A stretch of 10,268 bases of DNA, taken from positions 1 through 10,268 of the forward strand of contig JAABQN010000059.1 in assembly GCA_011391455.1 (NCBI GenBank), in the 5' to 3' direction. Below are positions 1 to 6,084 of this stretch, piece by piece; positions within the stretch are counted from its first letter, which is position 1, and each line of letters opens with the position of its first letter. Origin of the DNA: Nitrospiraceae bacterium (GTDB lineage: Bacteria; Nitrospirota; Nitrospiria; Nitrospirales; Nitrospiraceae). The notes beneath the pieces were generated by a model that saw only the letters and a program-made list of their open reading frames with translations, was not told the origin of the DNA and did no database searches. The position numbers and the translations under genes were made by a program.

Positions 1-366
1 CACCTGCCCCGCCGCCTGTAACGTCTTCTTGGCCCAGCTATAGGACCGCGTCCCGCCATGCTCGGTCTGCCAGCGCTCGTGGAAATGTTTGACGGTCCAG
101 CCTGTGTATCGGGTCTCATACAATGTCAGCATACGCAGCGCCTCATCGACCGGCACGGCCCGGGCCGAGGCGCGGCCGATCCGCCGATCCTGTAACCCGT
201 CGGCCCCCTCCGCGTCATACCGGCCACTCCAGCGGCGAAACGTCCGCTCCGTCACGCCCAGCATCTCGCCCGCCTCCGCCATCGTCAAAATCCGTTGCTG
301 CCGCCGCTCATAGAGCTCCTCGAACCGCATCTGTCTCACCTCCTGTAGCACCCGTGCCCATGTCAT
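1..366 (-). CDS. Transposase, IS1202/ISNCY family, N-terminal part (cut by window edge)
   Basis: The frame is open from the ATG at 366 to the window edge, giving 122 residues of what is normally a protein of roughly 400 or more. The N-terminus (MTWARVLQEVRQMRFEELYE) followed by a helix-turn-helix at about residues 27-49 (TMAEAGEMLGVTERTFRRW) is characteristic of this transposase group. It continues with the EGADGLQDRRIG stretch and a second DNA-binding-like region containing YTGWTVKHFHE (about 87-97). The DDE catalytic core would lie further left and is not visible, so it is unknown whether the gene is intact. The start is supported by an excellent ribosome binding site, AAGGAGG, six bases upstream (373-379), which sits inside a hairpin. 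The reading frame is GC-rich at third positions, like an active gene. Confidence 0.85.
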   Translation of the reverse strand, partial: MTWARVLQEVRQMRFEELYERRQQRILTMAEAGEMLGVTERTFRRWSGRYDAEGADGLQDRRIGRASARAVPVDEALRMLTLYETRYTGWTVKHFHERWQTEHGGTRSYSWAKKTLQAAGQV

Positions 367-369
367 AGT

Positions 370-386
370 GGCCCTCCTTGAGGGCC
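370..386 (-). promoter_or_regulatory. Hairpin enclosing the transposase ribosome binding site
   Basis: GGCCCTC (370-376) and GAGGGCC (380-386) form a perfect 7-bp, GC-rich stem with a 3-base loop. On the transposase mRNA the Shine-Dalgarno AAGGAGG (373-379) occupies the loop and the start-proximal arm, so a folded transcript would hide it from ribosomes. Sequestering of transposase initiation signals in read-through transcripts is known for other insertion sequences such as IS10 and IS50. Applying it here is inference from the fold alone. Confidence 0.55.
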
Positions 387-395
387 CACCCTAAA

Positions 396-440
396 CCGGA
401 CAGATCACGTGCTACAAAAACCGGACAGATGATGTGCTAT
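396..440. repeat. Two-copy tandem motif at the IS tip
   Basis: CCGGACAGATCACGTGCTAC (396-415) and CCGGACAGATGATGTGCTAT (421-440) match at 17 of 20 positions and are separated by five A residues, giving a 25-base period. The first ten bases are identical; the inner copy contains the palindrome CACGTG, which the outer copy lacks. Their place at the end of the element suggests they are transposase binding sites within the terminal inverted repeat. The partner repeat at the other end of the element is outside the window. Confidence 0.7.
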
Positions 441-461
441 CTACATCCAATCTATCCCCTC

Positions 462-490
462 TTGACACATAAGAAGTGCTGGAGTATCCT
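462..490 (+). promoter_or_regulatory. Sigma-70-type promoter of bfd
   Basis: TTGACA (462-467), a perfect -35 hexamer, is followed by a 17-base spacer and TATCCT (485-490) as the -10. Transcription would start near 496-498, about 70 bases before the bfd ATG and directly beside the Fur-like palindrome. It is the best promoter match in the window. Confidence 0.65.
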
Positions 491-499
491 TACCTCAGT

Positions 500-514
500 T
501 GATAACAGTTATCA
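500..514. promoter_or_regulatory. Fur box-like operator
   Basis: TGATAACAGTTATCA is a perfect 7-1-7 palindrome. It matches the Fur core TGATAAT-N-ATTATCA at 12 of 14 specified positions, and the longer stretch 501-519 matches the classical 19-base Fur consensus at about 14 positions. It lies immediately downstream of the -10 box, where bound repressor would block initiation. The downstream gene encodes a bacterioferritin-associated ferredoxin, which is Fur-repressed in Escherichia coli. Another palindrome-binding regulator is possible; the iron context favours Fur. Confidence 0.65.
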
Positions 515-566
515 TAATCGTTGCTTTTGCGAGAAAACACTATTCAGCATACAGGCGCCGCTTATC

Positions 567-773
567 ATGTACCTCTGCCTCTGTAAGGGAATTACCGAAT
601 CGGATGTCCTCGAAGCAGGACAGGCCGGTATCGTTATGCCTTGCCAAATCAAAGCAAAGTTCGGACTGAAAGACGCAGAGTGCTGCGGTCGCTGCTCAAA
701 GAATATTCAAGAGTTTGCCCAAATCGCGATGAGTGTCCACCAAACGCCATCCCACAACAGCGTACGAAGCTAA
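567..773 (+). CDS. bfd: Bacterioferritin-associated ferredoxin-like [2Fe-2S] protein
   Basis: This 68-residue protein matches the Bfd/BFD-like [2Fe-2S] family (E. coli Bfd is 64 residues). The cluster ligands are Cys4 and Cys6 (MYLCLCKGIT) and Cys40 and Cys43 (CCGRC), the CxC...CxxC arrangement of Bfd; Cys26 and Cys39 are extra. Bfd passes electrons to the haem of bacterioferritin so that stored ferric iron is reduced and released to the cytosol, usually under iron starvation. The ATG at 567 starts exactly at the conserved N-terminus; the same frame is open further upstream but gives no family sequence. The ribosome binding site is weak. A sigma-70 promoter and a Fur-like operator lie upstream. 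No bacterioferritin gene is in the window, so the partner is not shown. The last roughly 13 residues (HQTPSHNSVRS region) are a non-conserved tail. Confidence 0.85.
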   Translation: MYLCLCKGITESDVLEAGQAGIVMPCQIKAKFGLKDAECCGRCSKNIQEFAQIAMSVHQTPSHNSVRS

Positions 774-877
774 CCTGAACCAAGACCTTCTTCCTCACCC
801 GTCCTCTGTAACACTGCTGCACACAGATCCACTCGCCATCTCCAACGATAATATTACCTCCGTACAGGAGAACGCGA

Positions 878-896
878 GAAAGGAGTCTTACCTTTC
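878..896. terminator. Weak stem-loop between convergent bfd and helicase genes
   Basis: GAAAGG (878-883) and CCTTTC (891-896) form a 6-bp stem with a 7-base loop, between the bfd stop (773) and the helicase stop (925). There is no following run of T on either strand, so it is at best a weak or factor-assisted terminator. The rest of 774-924 shows no gene. Confidence 0.25.
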
Positions 897-924
897 TGGC
901 ATCCTGTTGGAACGGAACAATACG

Positions 925-3900
925 TCACGATCCCTTACCCTCACGACGGACACACTCTCGCCCTGCGCTCGGCGCGAGCAGATACTCAAAGTCTGATTTC
1001 GTCAAGACACCCTGCCCGGAACCACGCACCGCACCGGCCATGACCGCGTCGTATAGTTCGAGTTTCCGCTGTTTGAGCGCCATCATCTTTTCCTCGATGC
1101 TGTGGCGCATGAGAATCCGCACGATCGAGACGGTTCGCTGTTGCCCGATACGATGCGCGCGGTCTGACGCCTGGTTCTCTACCGCCGGATTCCACCAGGG
1201 GTCCAGATGGAATACGTATGTCGCTTTGGTGAGATTCAGCCCCTGCCCCCCCGCCTTGAGACTCAACAGAAACACGCTCGGCTGTTCGCCGGTCTGAAAC
1301 GCCGCCACGCGGCCCTTGCGCGCAACTGCCGCGGTAGAGCCGTCCAGCCGATGGTACGGCAGCGAGTGTCGAACACAGGATTCCTGCACGAGGTCTAGAA
1401 AGCTGGTGAACTGCGAGAAGACCAGGGCGCTGTGCCCCTCGTCCAGCAAGACTTGCAGCCGCTCCATCAGAAAACTGATCTTGGGCGAGGGCTCGTCTGC
1501 CCGATTCGTCAGGAGGCGAGGAGAAAGACAGACCTGGCGGAGCTTGAGAATCGCCGTCAACGCGATGAACTGCGCCTGGCCGGATGTCTTGGTACGGTAG
1601 GCCTCGTCGATCGTGGAACGGACCTGAGCGACCGTCTGCTGGTAGAGCGCCTTTTGCCGCTCGGTCAAATCAAGGAACACCTCGCTCTCGATTTTCGGAG
1701 GCAAGTCGTGGAGGATCCCGGCTTTGGTCCGCCGCAAGATGAAGGGCCTGGTACGGCGAAGTAACCGCTCCAACGCACGGCCCTCGACCCGCTTCAATTG
1801 GGGCTTGAATCGGTCGTACTCACCGAGCAGTCCCGGCATACAGAGATCAATTATGGAGAAGTATTCGCCGAGATGGTTTTCGAGCGGGGTGCCCGTCAGC
1901 GCGATTTTGAAACGTCCGGTGAGACGGCGGGCTGCGCCGGTCGTGTTCGCCTGAATGTTCTTCACCGCCTGCGCCTCGTCAAACACAATGACATGGAACG
2001 CCATGCGTTCTAATCGGTCGATATCCCGGCGAACCAACCCATACGTCGTGATGACGACCTCGCCATCCTTGGCATCGAGTGTCCGTTCGCTGCCGCTGTA
2101 GACATGAACCTTCAAGTCTGGCGCAAAGCGCGCAAGTTCCTGCTCCCAGTTGAAAAGGAGACTCGTCGGCACGACGATCAGATGGGGGCCCTTCACACCC
2201 ACCGACGTCTTGATACGCCCTTCCCGGATCGCGGCCAGTAGACAGATGGCCTGAATAGTCTTGCCCAGTCCCATGTCGTCCGCCAAACAAGCGCCGAAAC
2301 GGTTCTCATAGAGAAACGCGAGCCAGACATAGCCGTCACCTTGATAGGGGCGAAGCGTTGCGTGCAATCCCTTCGGCACAGGCCGTGCGGCGATCCGCGT
2401 GAATCCCAGTAGGCGCGCCAGCACGGCCTCGTCTTCGGCAGGCAACGAGACCACAATCCCCTGCTCGCGCAACGCCAGCCAGTCGAGGATCTGCAAGCGC
2501 GGCACACGCACGACCTTCGTGGCACCCTGACCTGCCTGCGTCTCTCCGGTAAGGGCAAGAATCGCGCGCAGCCGTTCCATCGTCTGGCGATCCAACACCC
2601 GTAACCCGCCTTCGGCATCGATCAGTCCTCCCTGCCGGAGAGCGATCTGCCATTCCGATTCGTCCAGCACCACGCCCTCGCACCGGATCTCCGGGCGGAT
2701 CTCAAACCAGTCGATCCCGACCCCTTCCTGCACGACATGCTCCACATGGGCAGAACAATCCCACCGAGAGGGCTTGATGGGCTTATCCTCGTACAGCAAT
2801 GAAACCCCGGCAGTTGTGAGCCGGTCCAAGAGAACCGGCAATCCTTGAAATAACCGCGGCCCGTCGATCACCATCTCGTCGGAGCGCCGCATGCCGTGAA
2901 AGATTTCCTGGCCGAACACATCGAAGGGAATTCTGTACAGCCACACCTCGCGGACCTTGTCCACGGGTTGCAATTCCCATCGCTCTGCGCAAATCTGTAG
3001 ACGCACATCCGTCCGGGCATAGTCCGACAGATGCTGTTTGAGCCACTGAGCGGCTTCGTCGCTGACGGCGCGTGGCCACTCCTCCAGACTGAGAGCCATT
3101 TTGATGCGTTGGTCTCGCTCCTTGGCCTCGCGTACAGAAAGAAGGCTAAAGAACGTGTCGTACAGCACGGCCTTTCGTTTGTGTGCGCGCAACGCGACGG
3201 AAACGGCACGGCCTTGATCCAACGCCGAGATACACCCAAAGGTTGACACGCTCGGAGCAAACCGGACATCACCGCGGCGGCATTGCGCCTGCAACGTCCA
3301 TGAGGCGGACGGATGGTCTTTGGCGCCTGACGGAGGCTTTAGGATCAGCGCACACGAAAGCGCGTCACCCACCGAAGGAGTCGCAGGGCGATGCGCCAAA
3401 ACTTCCTGTCCTTCCACCTTCAGCATGAGATCGCGCACGATCCGGTTGGCCCGCTTTTGCATCAACTCGATTTGTGCGGACCGGAACTCCTCTAGTGAAA
3501 TTGTAAACTCCATATCCTGGCTAGCGCCTTGCCATTGCCCATACCCGGACTCGCCCGATAACGGCACCGCGCGGAATCCTTCGTCGAAATCGTCATAGGG
3601 ATCGAAGAACGGCTCGCCCCCCTTGAAGCGTTGCCGCAGTGAACGGAACAAATCCCACCCCAGTTCGTCCTTCAAATAGAGAAGCCGCCCACCACTCGGA
3701 TCAACCACAAACGTCTTGAAGCGTACAATCCGTTCGAGGGGTATCCCGTCGGCGAGGCAGACCGCGCGGAGCCTGATCTGCCCGCCGATGAAGTCGATCT
3801 CCGTCTTACTCTGGCACTTGACCGACTGGTTCCAGTGAAGCGGGATCGATTCCTGGCTAGACGCCAGCATGATCGGGTAGGGCCTGTCGTGAACCCTAAG

Positions 3901-4605
3901 GTAGTGGAGCAGAGGATCCTCCCCGAACCCGGACATGGACCAGGACGCAGTGAGAAGAGGAAGCAGTTCAGGTGGAATCGCAGACCCCCATCCCCCGGAC
4001 AACGGCACGCCATTCCTATGGATCAGGAGCTGCGGATGCAGGTGACGAGCATCAATGACAATCTCATAAGCCGATCCCTTACGGGCCACCCCTTTGCGGA
4101 CCGCTCCGATGTGAGACGATCTTGTCTCCCTGGCTGGTTCCTGGATGCTGCCGAGCAACTCGGCTCGAAGCCCAGGCAGCTCAATTTCTTGCCCGCCAGG
4201 CAATCTGAACAGCTCCGGTGAGAGCAGGTGCTTGGTCGTGAAGTAGGCGCACAGAACATGTTTGCACAGCCAAGCGGGATCCCAGGCCGGACAATCGCAG
4301 GAAGCCGTGAGAAATCCGTCGTCGATGAAAAACACGATCTCGTAGAGCCTAGTCCCTTGCACCTGCGCCGTCAGCGTCGCACAGTCCTGGCTCCAGACAT
4401 AGTGCTGAAGCCGCTGCTCTTGGTAATAGTCGTATCCCCGAACGACGGATGCCTTCGGAGCCATCGTATAGACAGCATTGGCTGGTATGGCGCGAAACGC
4501 GGCGAGGAGCGCGAACGATTCTGGGGCAGGGCTCGGAGCGACAATCCCCTTCCCGGACATGGGACTATCCCCATGCCCGCGACGGGATGAGATCTTCTTC
4601 CTCAT
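925..4605 (-). CDS. SWIM zinc-finger SNF2-family helicase/translocase
   Basis: This 1226-residue protein belongs to superfamily 2. An N-terminal SWIM zinc finger has CxC at 103-105 (SCDCPAWDP) and CxH at 114-116 (LCKH). A long middle part (about 130-740) has no motif I recognise and may include the poorly conserved domain often found ahead of bacterial SNF2 motors. The ATPase core is complete: Q-motif-like RPYQ at 752, Walker A DDMGLGKT at 776-783 (Lys782), VVPTSLLFNW at 811-820, Walker B DEAQ at 876-879, LTGTPLEN at 903-910, LVFSQFTSFLD at 1061-1071, and the SNF2 signature SLKAGGQGLNL followed by DRAHRIGQ (1148-1155). It should couple ATP hydrolysis to movement along duplex DNA or remodelling of DNA-protein complexes; its cellular role is not known. 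No good ribosome binding site precedes the ATG at 4605; Met16 and Met48 are alternative starts, and conservation seems to begin near Met48. It is last in a leftward block, 133 bases after the flavodoxin gene. Confidence 0.88.
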   Translation of the reverse strand: MRKKISSRRGHGDSPMSGKGIVAPSPAPESFALLAAFRAIPANAVYTMAPKASVVRGYDYYQEQRLQHYVWSQDCATLTAQVQGTRLYEIVFFIDDGFLTASCDCPAWDPAWLCKHVLCAYFTTKHLLSPELFRLPGGQEIELPGLRAELLGSIQEPARETRSSHIGAVRKGVARKGSAYEIVIDARHLHPQLLIHRNGVPLSGGWGSAIPPELLPLLTASWSMSGFGEDPLLHYLRVHDRPYPIMLASSQESIPLHWNQSVKCQSKTEIDFIGGQIRLRAVCLADGIPLERIVRFKTFVVDPSGGRLLYLKDELGWDLFRSLRQRFKGGEPFFDPYDDFDEGFRAVPLSGESGYGQWQGASQDMEFTISLEEFRSAQIELMQKRANRIVRDLMLKVEGQEVLAHRPATPSVGDALSCALILKPPSGAKDHPSASWTLQAQCRRGDVRFAPSVSTFGCISALDQGRAVSVALRAHKRKAVLYDTFFSLLSVREAKERDQRIKMALSLEEWPRAVSDEAAQWLKQHLSDYARTDVRLQICAERWELQPVDKVREVWLYRIPFDVFGQEIFHGMRRSDEMVIDGPRLFQGLPVLLDRLTTAGVSLLYEDKPIKPSRWDCSAHVEHVVQEGVGIDWFEIRPEIRCEGVVLDESEWQIALRQGGLIDAEGGLRVLDRQTMERLRAILALTGETQAGQGATKVVRVPRLQILDWLALREQGIVVSLPAEDEAVLARLLGFTRIAARPVPKGLHATLRPYQGDGYVWLAFLYENRFGACLADDMGLGKTIQAICLLAAIREGRIKTSVGVKGPHLIVVPTSLLFNWEQELARFAPDLKVHVYSGSERTLDAKDGEVVITTYGLVRRDIDRLERMAFHVIVFDEAQAVKNIQANTTGAARRLTGRFKIALTGTPLENHLGEYFSIIDLCMPGLLGEYDRFKPQLKRVEGRALERLLRRTRPFILRRTKAGILHDLPPKIESEVFLDLTERQKALYQQTVAQVRSTIDEAYRTKTSGQAQFIALTAILKLRQVCLSPRLLTNRADEPSPKISFLMERLQVLLDEGHSALVFSQFTSFLDLVQESCVRHSLPYHRLDGSTAAVARKGRVAAFQTGEQPSVFLLSLKAGGQGLNLTKATYVFHLDPWWNPAVENQASDRAHRIGQQRTVSIVRILMRHSIEEKMMALKQRKLELYDAVMAGAVRGSGQGVLTKSDFEYLLAPSAGRECVRREGKGS

Positions 4606-4613
4606 ACCGCATC

Positions 4614-4643
4614 ACTATAAGCGGAAGAGGGGAACCTCAGCAA
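4614..4643 (-). promoter_or_regulatory. Possible promoter of the SNF2 helicase gene
   Basis: On the minus strand TTGCTG (4638-4643), an 18-base spacer and TATAGT (4614-4619) resemble a sigma-70 promoter. Transcription would begin within a few bases of the ATG at 4605, giving an almost leaderless message, which would fit the absence of a Shine-Dalgarno sequence there. The match could be chance. If it is real and translation instead starts at Met16 or Met48, the leader would be of ordinary length. Confidence 0.3.
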
Positions 4644-4738
4644 TGCACGGTAACGGATGAACGACCCTTTCGAGTAGATGTGTCGATCCCATCTCGTCGA
4701 GGCCGCTGAGATACACTGTAGAGACCAAACGGAAGGCG

Positions 4739-5374
4739 TTACTTGGCAGAACCGGTCTTGAATCTCGCTGCGACTTCGGCCACACGCCGGCCCAAGGCCT
4801 TGGCGTCGGCCAACTCCTTATTGTCGATGCCCGGACTATCACCTTCTGTGGTAGCAGATGCGCCGAAGGCCCCGCCCCCGCTGACGACAATCATCTGATT
4901 CCCCAACATCGCGGCAAGGATCGTCAACATCGTCACTTCCTTCCCACTGGACACCTGACCACCAGTGGCAAAGGCCGCGCCGATCTTGTTCTTCATCTTG
5001 AATTCAGGAAACACACCGAACTTAAACTGCCAGTTGTCGAAGAAGGTTTTCACCTCCCCCGACATATTCGACCAATAGACCGGCGAGCCGACCACCACTG
5101 CATCGGCGGAGAACAAATCGTCCGCCGTTACCTTGCCGACTCGCTTCAACAATACCTCGGCGCCTGGCACGCCCTTCACACCATCAGCCACCGCCTCAGC
5201 CATGCGTTCTGTATTGCCGGAGAGCGAATGGTAGGTCACCAGCACCTTCACCAGCGGGGCCGGCTCGTCTGCGAATGCCTTGCTGAAACTGACGCCTAGT
5301 ACCGGAAGAATGGCACACAGAAAAAATGAACCAATGAGGCGGAATCGTAAACTAGAGGTGAGAGAGAAAAACAT
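4739..5374 (-). CDS. Flavodoxin-like/WrbA-type FMN protein with a secretion signal
   Basis: This 211-residue protein has a flavodoxin-type fold related to WrbA-like NAD(P)H:quinone oxidoreductases. The FMN phosphate loop is TYHSLSGNT (47-55). A flavin-contacting segment, GSPVYWSNMSGEVKTFFDN (96-114), resembles the WrbA motif around NMS. FATGGQVSSGKE (135-146) matches the third flavin loop. The first 35 residues are extra: a basic start (Arg10, Arg12), a hydrophobic stretch (13-30) and a likely signal-peptidase I site after AFA (35). There is no twin-arginine motif and no lipobox, so Sec export or an N-terminal membrane anchor is predicted, whereas WrbA is normally cytoplasmic. The nearest later start, a GTG at residue 42, has no ribosome binding site, so the signal is probably real. 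Flavodoxin fold is confident; substrate is unknown. It lies 44 bases after the zinc-ribbon gene and is probably co-transcribed with it. Confidence 0.8.
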   Translation of the reverse strand: MFFSLTSSLRFRLIGSFFLCAILPVLGVSFSKAFADEPAPLVKVLVTYHSLSGNTERMAEAVADGVKGVPGAEVLLKRVGKVTADDLFSADAVVVGSPVYWSNMSGEVKTFFDNWQFKFGVFPEFKMKNKIGAAFATGGQVSSGKEVTMLTILAAMLGNQMIVVSGGGAFGASATTEGDSPGIDNKELADAKALGRRVAEVAARFKTGSAK

Positions 5375-5418
5375 CGGCTCACAGAGGGAGGGAACTGGCG
5401 TACAGAATTAGCGCCGGT

Positions 5419-5604
5419 TCAACGACGGACGATTTCTTCTTCCATCCGTTCTTCAACGGAAACTTCCGTCAACGTTCCATGATAGTCGCACTTGTGACAG
5501 CGAACCCGCCATTCTTCAATCCACTTTTCCTGCACGTATGACTGCCGGCACTTCGGGCACACGAACACGCCTTTGACATAATGAACTTTCCGCGTCTCTT
5601 TCAT
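5419..5604 (-). CDS. Small zinc-ribbon protein
   Basis: A 61-residue protein with two CxxC knuckles, CPKC (16-19) and CHKC (36-39), spaced as in a zinc ribbon. It has a basic N-terminus and a glutamate-rich C-terminal tail (VEERMEEEIVRR). It probably binds one zinc ion; whether it binds nucleic acid or a protein partner is unknown. The frame stays open upstream to 5718, but the ATG at 5604 is chosen because a purine-rich site AAGAGAGGGG (5608-5617) precedes it and the protein upstream of it looks non-conserved. It is 44 bases ahead of the flavodoxin gene on the same strand and 115 bases after the 73-residue gene. I do not recognise a named family. Confidence 0.65.
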   Translation of the reverse strand: MKETRKVHYVKGVFVCPKCRQSYVQEKWIEEWRVRCHKCDYHGTLTEVSVEERMEEEIVRR

Positions 5605-5719
5605 ATGCCCCTCTCTTGCGTATGTTTTCGGAGGATGGCATAGGCGACCGCGCGATTGCAAGACGCTCGTACCCATCGCTATGAGCCACCACAGAAATCG
5701 GTCGCGGATCAGATTCAAT

Positions 5720-5941
5720 CTATTGATGCTGATCTACCCATTTCTTGGCTTTCCCAAGAGCAATCTCATTCGCCTTTTTCTCGGTGTCCCTGATCTCATG
5801 CGATTCACCCTGCAGGGTTTTCATTGGCGCGCGTCCTCCCTCTGAAAGCCATGCTAGCGCCTTGGGCGACCATCGGTCATCTTCGAGATGCTGGGAGCAA
5901 GCCTTAATCTTATGATTTTTATAAGTCACCCATTCAGCCAA
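5720..5941 (-). CDS. Conserved small protein of unknown function (73 residues)
   Basis: A 73-residue soluble protein beginning MAEWVTYKNHKIKACSQHLE. Its layout (a YK.HKI strand, DDRWSPKALAWLSEGG in the middle, then ESHEIRDTEKKANEIALGKAKKWVD at the C-terminus) resembles a widespread group of about 70-residue proteins in which a W.P.A.V-like core is followed by an EEAE..AL..AK.WID helix. No function is known to me. The start codon is TTG, selected because a strong Shine-Dalgarno AGGAGGG (5948-5954) lies six bases upstream and the protein fits the family at that point. It is divergent from the DUF192 gene, with 143 bases between their starts, and first in the leftward block with the zinc-ribbon and flavodoxin genes. 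Confidence 0.7.
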   Translation of the reverse strand: MAEWVTYKNHKIKACSQHLEDDRWSPKALAWLSEGGRAPMKTLQGESHEIRDTEKKANEIALGKAKKWVDQHQ

Positions 5942-5952
5942 TTTCAGCCCTC

Positions 5953-5997
5953 CTCGTTATCTCATAGTTTTGTCATCTCAAGGATAACAGATACGAG
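5953..5997 (-). promoter_or_regulatory. Imperfect inverted repeat in the leader of the 73-residue gene
   Basis: CTCGTTATCT (5953-5962) can pair with AGATACGAG (5989-5997) with one bulged base, leaving a loop of 26 bases. On the minus-strand transcript the start-proximal arm runs into the first bases of the AGGAGGG ribosome binding site. It could be an operator or a weak translational control hairpin. The arms are short and AT-rich, so chance is possible. Confidence 0.25.
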
Positions 5998-6049
5998 CAA
6001 TTCACTTCCTGACACCTCAAACAGACCCACTACCCACGCGGCGCCCGAC

Positions 6050-6078
6050 TTGACTCATATCCAACAGGCCGATAGGAT
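6050..6078 (+). promoter_or_regulatory. Possible promoter of the DUF192 gene
   Basis: TTGACT (6050-6055), a 17-base spacer and TAGGAT (6073-6078) match a sigma-70 promoter well. Initiation would fall at about 6084-6086, on the GTG start codon itself, implying a leaderless message. The TAGGA could instead act as a Shine-Dalgarno sequence on a transcript begun further upstream; the two readings exclude each other. Confidence 0.35.
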
Positions 6079-6084
6079 GCCGCC

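Larger units (their letters stand above)
1..440 (-). mobile_element. IS1202-like (ISNCY group) insertion sequence, one end only
   Basis: This is the right-hand end of an insertion sequence; the rest lies beyond base 1. It contains the 5' part of a leftward transposase gene (to 366), a short leader with a hairpin (370-386) and a tip made of two tandem copies of a 20-base motif (396-415 and 421-440). The family call rests on the transposase N-terminus. The outer boundary near 440 is inferred from where the second motif copy ends, because the other inverted repeat and the target duplication cannot be seen. The element ends about 22 bases before the -35 box of the bfd promoter, so it has landed next to that promoter without destroying it. 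Confidence 0.8.

Noticed and set aside
123..368. Rightward open frame with a proline- and arginine-rich product
   Set aside because: It is the complement of the transposase gene, which has a family match and a strong ribosome binding site; the product is low-complexity sequence typical of a GC-rich shadow frame.
441..530. dif/XerCD-type site next to the IS end, as some IS1202-group elements are reported to target
   Set aside because: No 28-base two-arm site resembling dif is visible beside base 440; the palindrome at 500-514 fits a Fur box better.
733..996. Rightward 87-codon open frame overlapping the ends of bfd and the helicase gene
   Set aside because: No ribosome binding site, no recognisable motif, and it runs into the antisense of the SNF2 coding region.
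925..4605. SNF2 component of a phage-defence system (such as DISARM or a helicase-nuclease island)
   Set aside because: No methyltransferase, nuclease, phospholipase-D or DUF1998 partner is adjacent; neighbours are a flavodoxin, a zinc ribbon and a ferredoxin.
5605..5718. N-terminal extension of the zinc-ribbon protein to 99 residues
   Set aside because: The ATG at 5604 has a purine-rich ribosome binding site, and the upstream 38 codons look like non-conserved leader sequence.
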